From Bacteroidales bacterium (lineage in GTDB: Bacteria; Bacteroidota; Bacteroidia; Bacteroidales; WCHB1-69): a stretch of DNA of 42,017 bases. Shown in pieces: positions 40,913 through 42,017 of this stretch. The notes beneath the pieces were generated by a model. It saw only the letters and a list, made by a program, of their open reading frames with translations. It ran no database searches and had not been told where the DNA came from. A program made the position numbers and the translations under genes. Position 1 is the stretch's first letter. The number at the start of each line of letters is the position of its first letter. Where the stretch lies: contig JAFXTE010000028.1 of assembly GCA_017525245.1 (NCBI GenBank), positions 1 to 42,017 on the forward strand. Direction: 5' to 3'.

Positions 40913-41944
40913 ATGTTCACCAACAACATCCAAGCATTCAAACAGTTAGGTCAAAACCTCGCTGTCCCGCAATGGGTTGACGCCACCTTCGGGGAAGCTA
41001 TCGAGCGGCAGTACCATGAGAACAGCTGGCTCACACCGGAGTTCTGCCGATATGCGCTGTCTGCCATCGCGCAGATGCTCGCGCCTGAGGCTTTAGACAC
41101 ATATCTCGCTCGATACCAAGACATTGTCCCCGATACCGCTCCACGCAAGCGCGTCGCGGTGATTTCCGCCGACAATATTCCCCTGGCGGCTTTCCACGAT
41201 TTCTTCTGCATCCTCGTGAGCGGCAACGACTATTTGGGCAAGCTCTCTGTACACGAGAAATACCTGCTGCCTGCCCTCGCAAAGGAACTCGTCAGCATTG
41301 AGCCTGCATTCGAGGAGCGCATCGATTTCGTGGAGAAAGTCACCGATTTCGATGCAATCATCGCCACGGAAAGCAACAACAATTCCCGTTACTTTGATTA
41401 CTACTTCGGCAAATACCCACACATCCTGCGCAAGAACCGCAACAGCGTGGCTGTCCTCAACGAAAAGGAAAGCGACGACGAGCTACGCGCTCTCGCCAAC
41501 GACATCTACCTCTATTTCGGACTCGGCAACCGCTCCGTTTCCAAACTATTCGTGCCGAGACACTACGATTTCGTGCCGTTTTTGCAGATTTTAACACAAG
41601 AAAGCCAACCCATCGCACTGCATCACCAGTTCAACAACAATCTGGAATACCAAAAGGCCGTCCATCTGATGAACCAGATTCCCTACATGGATGCAGGAAC
41701 TTTCCTGCTCGTTGAGAATCAGAATTATGCGTCCCCCATTGGGATGATAAACTACGAGTTCTACGATGATATTGAAGTTGTCAACGACCGCTTGGAAGCC
41801 GACTCCGAACTTTTGCAATGCATCGTTAGCCGTGACCCACGCATCACCCGCGCGGAGCCCTTCGGCAGTGCCCAGTCCCCCACCCTCTCCGACTATCCCG
41901 ACGGCATTGATACGCTACGCTGGATGTTGGCTATTGGCTGTTAG
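40913..41944 (+). CDS. LuxC-like acyl-CoA reductase lacking the expected cysteine
   Basis: This 343-residue protein belongs to the acyl-CoA reductase family related to LuxC, which reduces long-chain acyl groups to aldehydes with NADPH. Family marks are VISADNIPLAAFHDFF (residue about 85), DAIIATESNNNSRYFDYYF, and GLGNRSVSKLFVP (residue about 203). From memory, relatives have Cys where Asn206 stands in GLGNRSVSK, and that Cys would be the nucleophile. If so, this copy may be inactive or have changed its chemistry. The protein otherwise looks full length, ending PDGIDTLRWMLAIGC, the last five residues being written by a heptamer array. It is transcribed after malic enzyme. Confidence 0.8.
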   Translation: MFTNNIQAFKQLGQNLAVPQWVDATFGEAIERQYHENSWLTPEFCRYALSAIAQMLAPEALDTYLARYQDIVPDTAPRKRVAVISADNIPLAAFHDFFCILVSGNDYLGKLSVHEKYLLPALAKELVSIEPAFEERIDFVEKVTDFDAIIATESNNNSRYFDYYFGKYPHILRKNRNSVAVLNEKESDDELRALANDIYLYFGLGNRSVSKLFVPRHYDFVPFLQILTQESQPIALHHQFNNNLEYQKAVHLMNQIPYMDAGTFLLVENQNYASPIGMINYEFYDDIEVVNDRLEADSELLQCIVSRDPRITRAEPFGSAQSPTLSDYPDGIDTLRWMLAIGC

Positions 41945-41964
41945 CTATTGGCTATTGGCTGTTA
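41930..41964. repeat. Heptamer array at the acyl-CoA reductase stop codon
   Basis: Units GCTATTG, GCTGTTA, GCTATTG, GCTATTG, GCTGTTA. They encode the final residues and the TAG stop (41942-41944) of the reductase. The remaining 53 bp of the window hold an AATAAC-type repeat and no gene. Confidence 0.9.
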
Positions 41965-42017
41965 TACTTGCAGAGACTGATACCTAATAACAATAACAAT
42001 AACAATAACTATAACAA

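Overview
The window comes from a member of the Bacteroidales, probably an anaerobic, fermentative gut-type bacterium. The evidence is the recurring Bacteroidota promoter core TAnnTTTG upstream of many genes (for example 2315-2322, 24369-24376, 36662-36669, 39292-39299), the acpP-fabF-rnc cluster, DUF4159, TlpA/DUF4369-type and C69 dipeptidase proteins, a subtilase with a Por-secretion-like C-terminus, and the oxygen-sensitive fermentation enzymes. No plasmid, phage or integrase gene is visible. Most of the window is ordinary chromosome with small accessory insertions.

Layout. 1-4.0 kb: two secreted proteins of unknown role, a DUF58 protein and RadC. 4.0-7.9 kb: secreted C69 dipeptidase, cupin, outer-membrane barrel protein, aquaporin. 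8.3-16.4 kb: a six-gene operon on the plus strand: rex, adhE, a thioredoxin-like [2Fe-2S] ferredoxin, an [FeFe]-hydrogenase-like H2 sensor with a PAS domain (HydS type), a SpoIIE/PP2C phosphatase, and a ferredoxin-type catalytic [FeFe]-hydrogenase. 16.5-20.2 kb: subtilase, then a hicAB toxin-antitoxin pair lying between two 84-bp direct repeats, then a gene-free tract of repeats. 20.2-24.4 kb: cysteine desulfidase-family protein, pgi and a sodium:solute symporter on the minus strand. 24.5-25.2 kb: a HigB remnant fused by overlap to an intact higA behind an intact operator. 25.3-27.2 kb: pepD and tRNA-Ser. 27.3-34.4 kb: lipoprotein, an AttH-like/PEP-synthase-like gene pair, SPFH protein, EEP-family hydrolase, DUF4159 protein. 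34.4-36.7 kb: acpP-fabF-rnc. 37.0-37.3 kb: tRNA-Thr, -Tyr and -Gly. 37.4-42 kb: thioredoxin-like protein, malic enzyme, and a LuxC-type acyl-CoA reductase.

How the genes work together. The 8.3-16.4 kb operon joins the NADH/NAD+ sensor Rex, ethanol formation from acetyl-CoA (AdhE), H2 production, H2 sensing and a protein-phosphatase output. It looks like a self-contained module for choosing between ethanol and H2 as electron sink; similar groupings are known in fermentative Clostridia such as Ruminococcus albus.

The least expected signal is in the repeats. At eight protein genes the stop codon lies inside, or at the edge of, a short array of 7- or 8-bp units. The strand rich in stop codons is always the sense strand of that gene, so each array gives stops in all three frames. 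A second family of hairpin repeats with the core GACGTTTC sits beside promoters and at the rnc stop codon, and a related element flanks hicAB. A further palindrome-like element appears to be inserted in frame inside the C69 dipeptidase.
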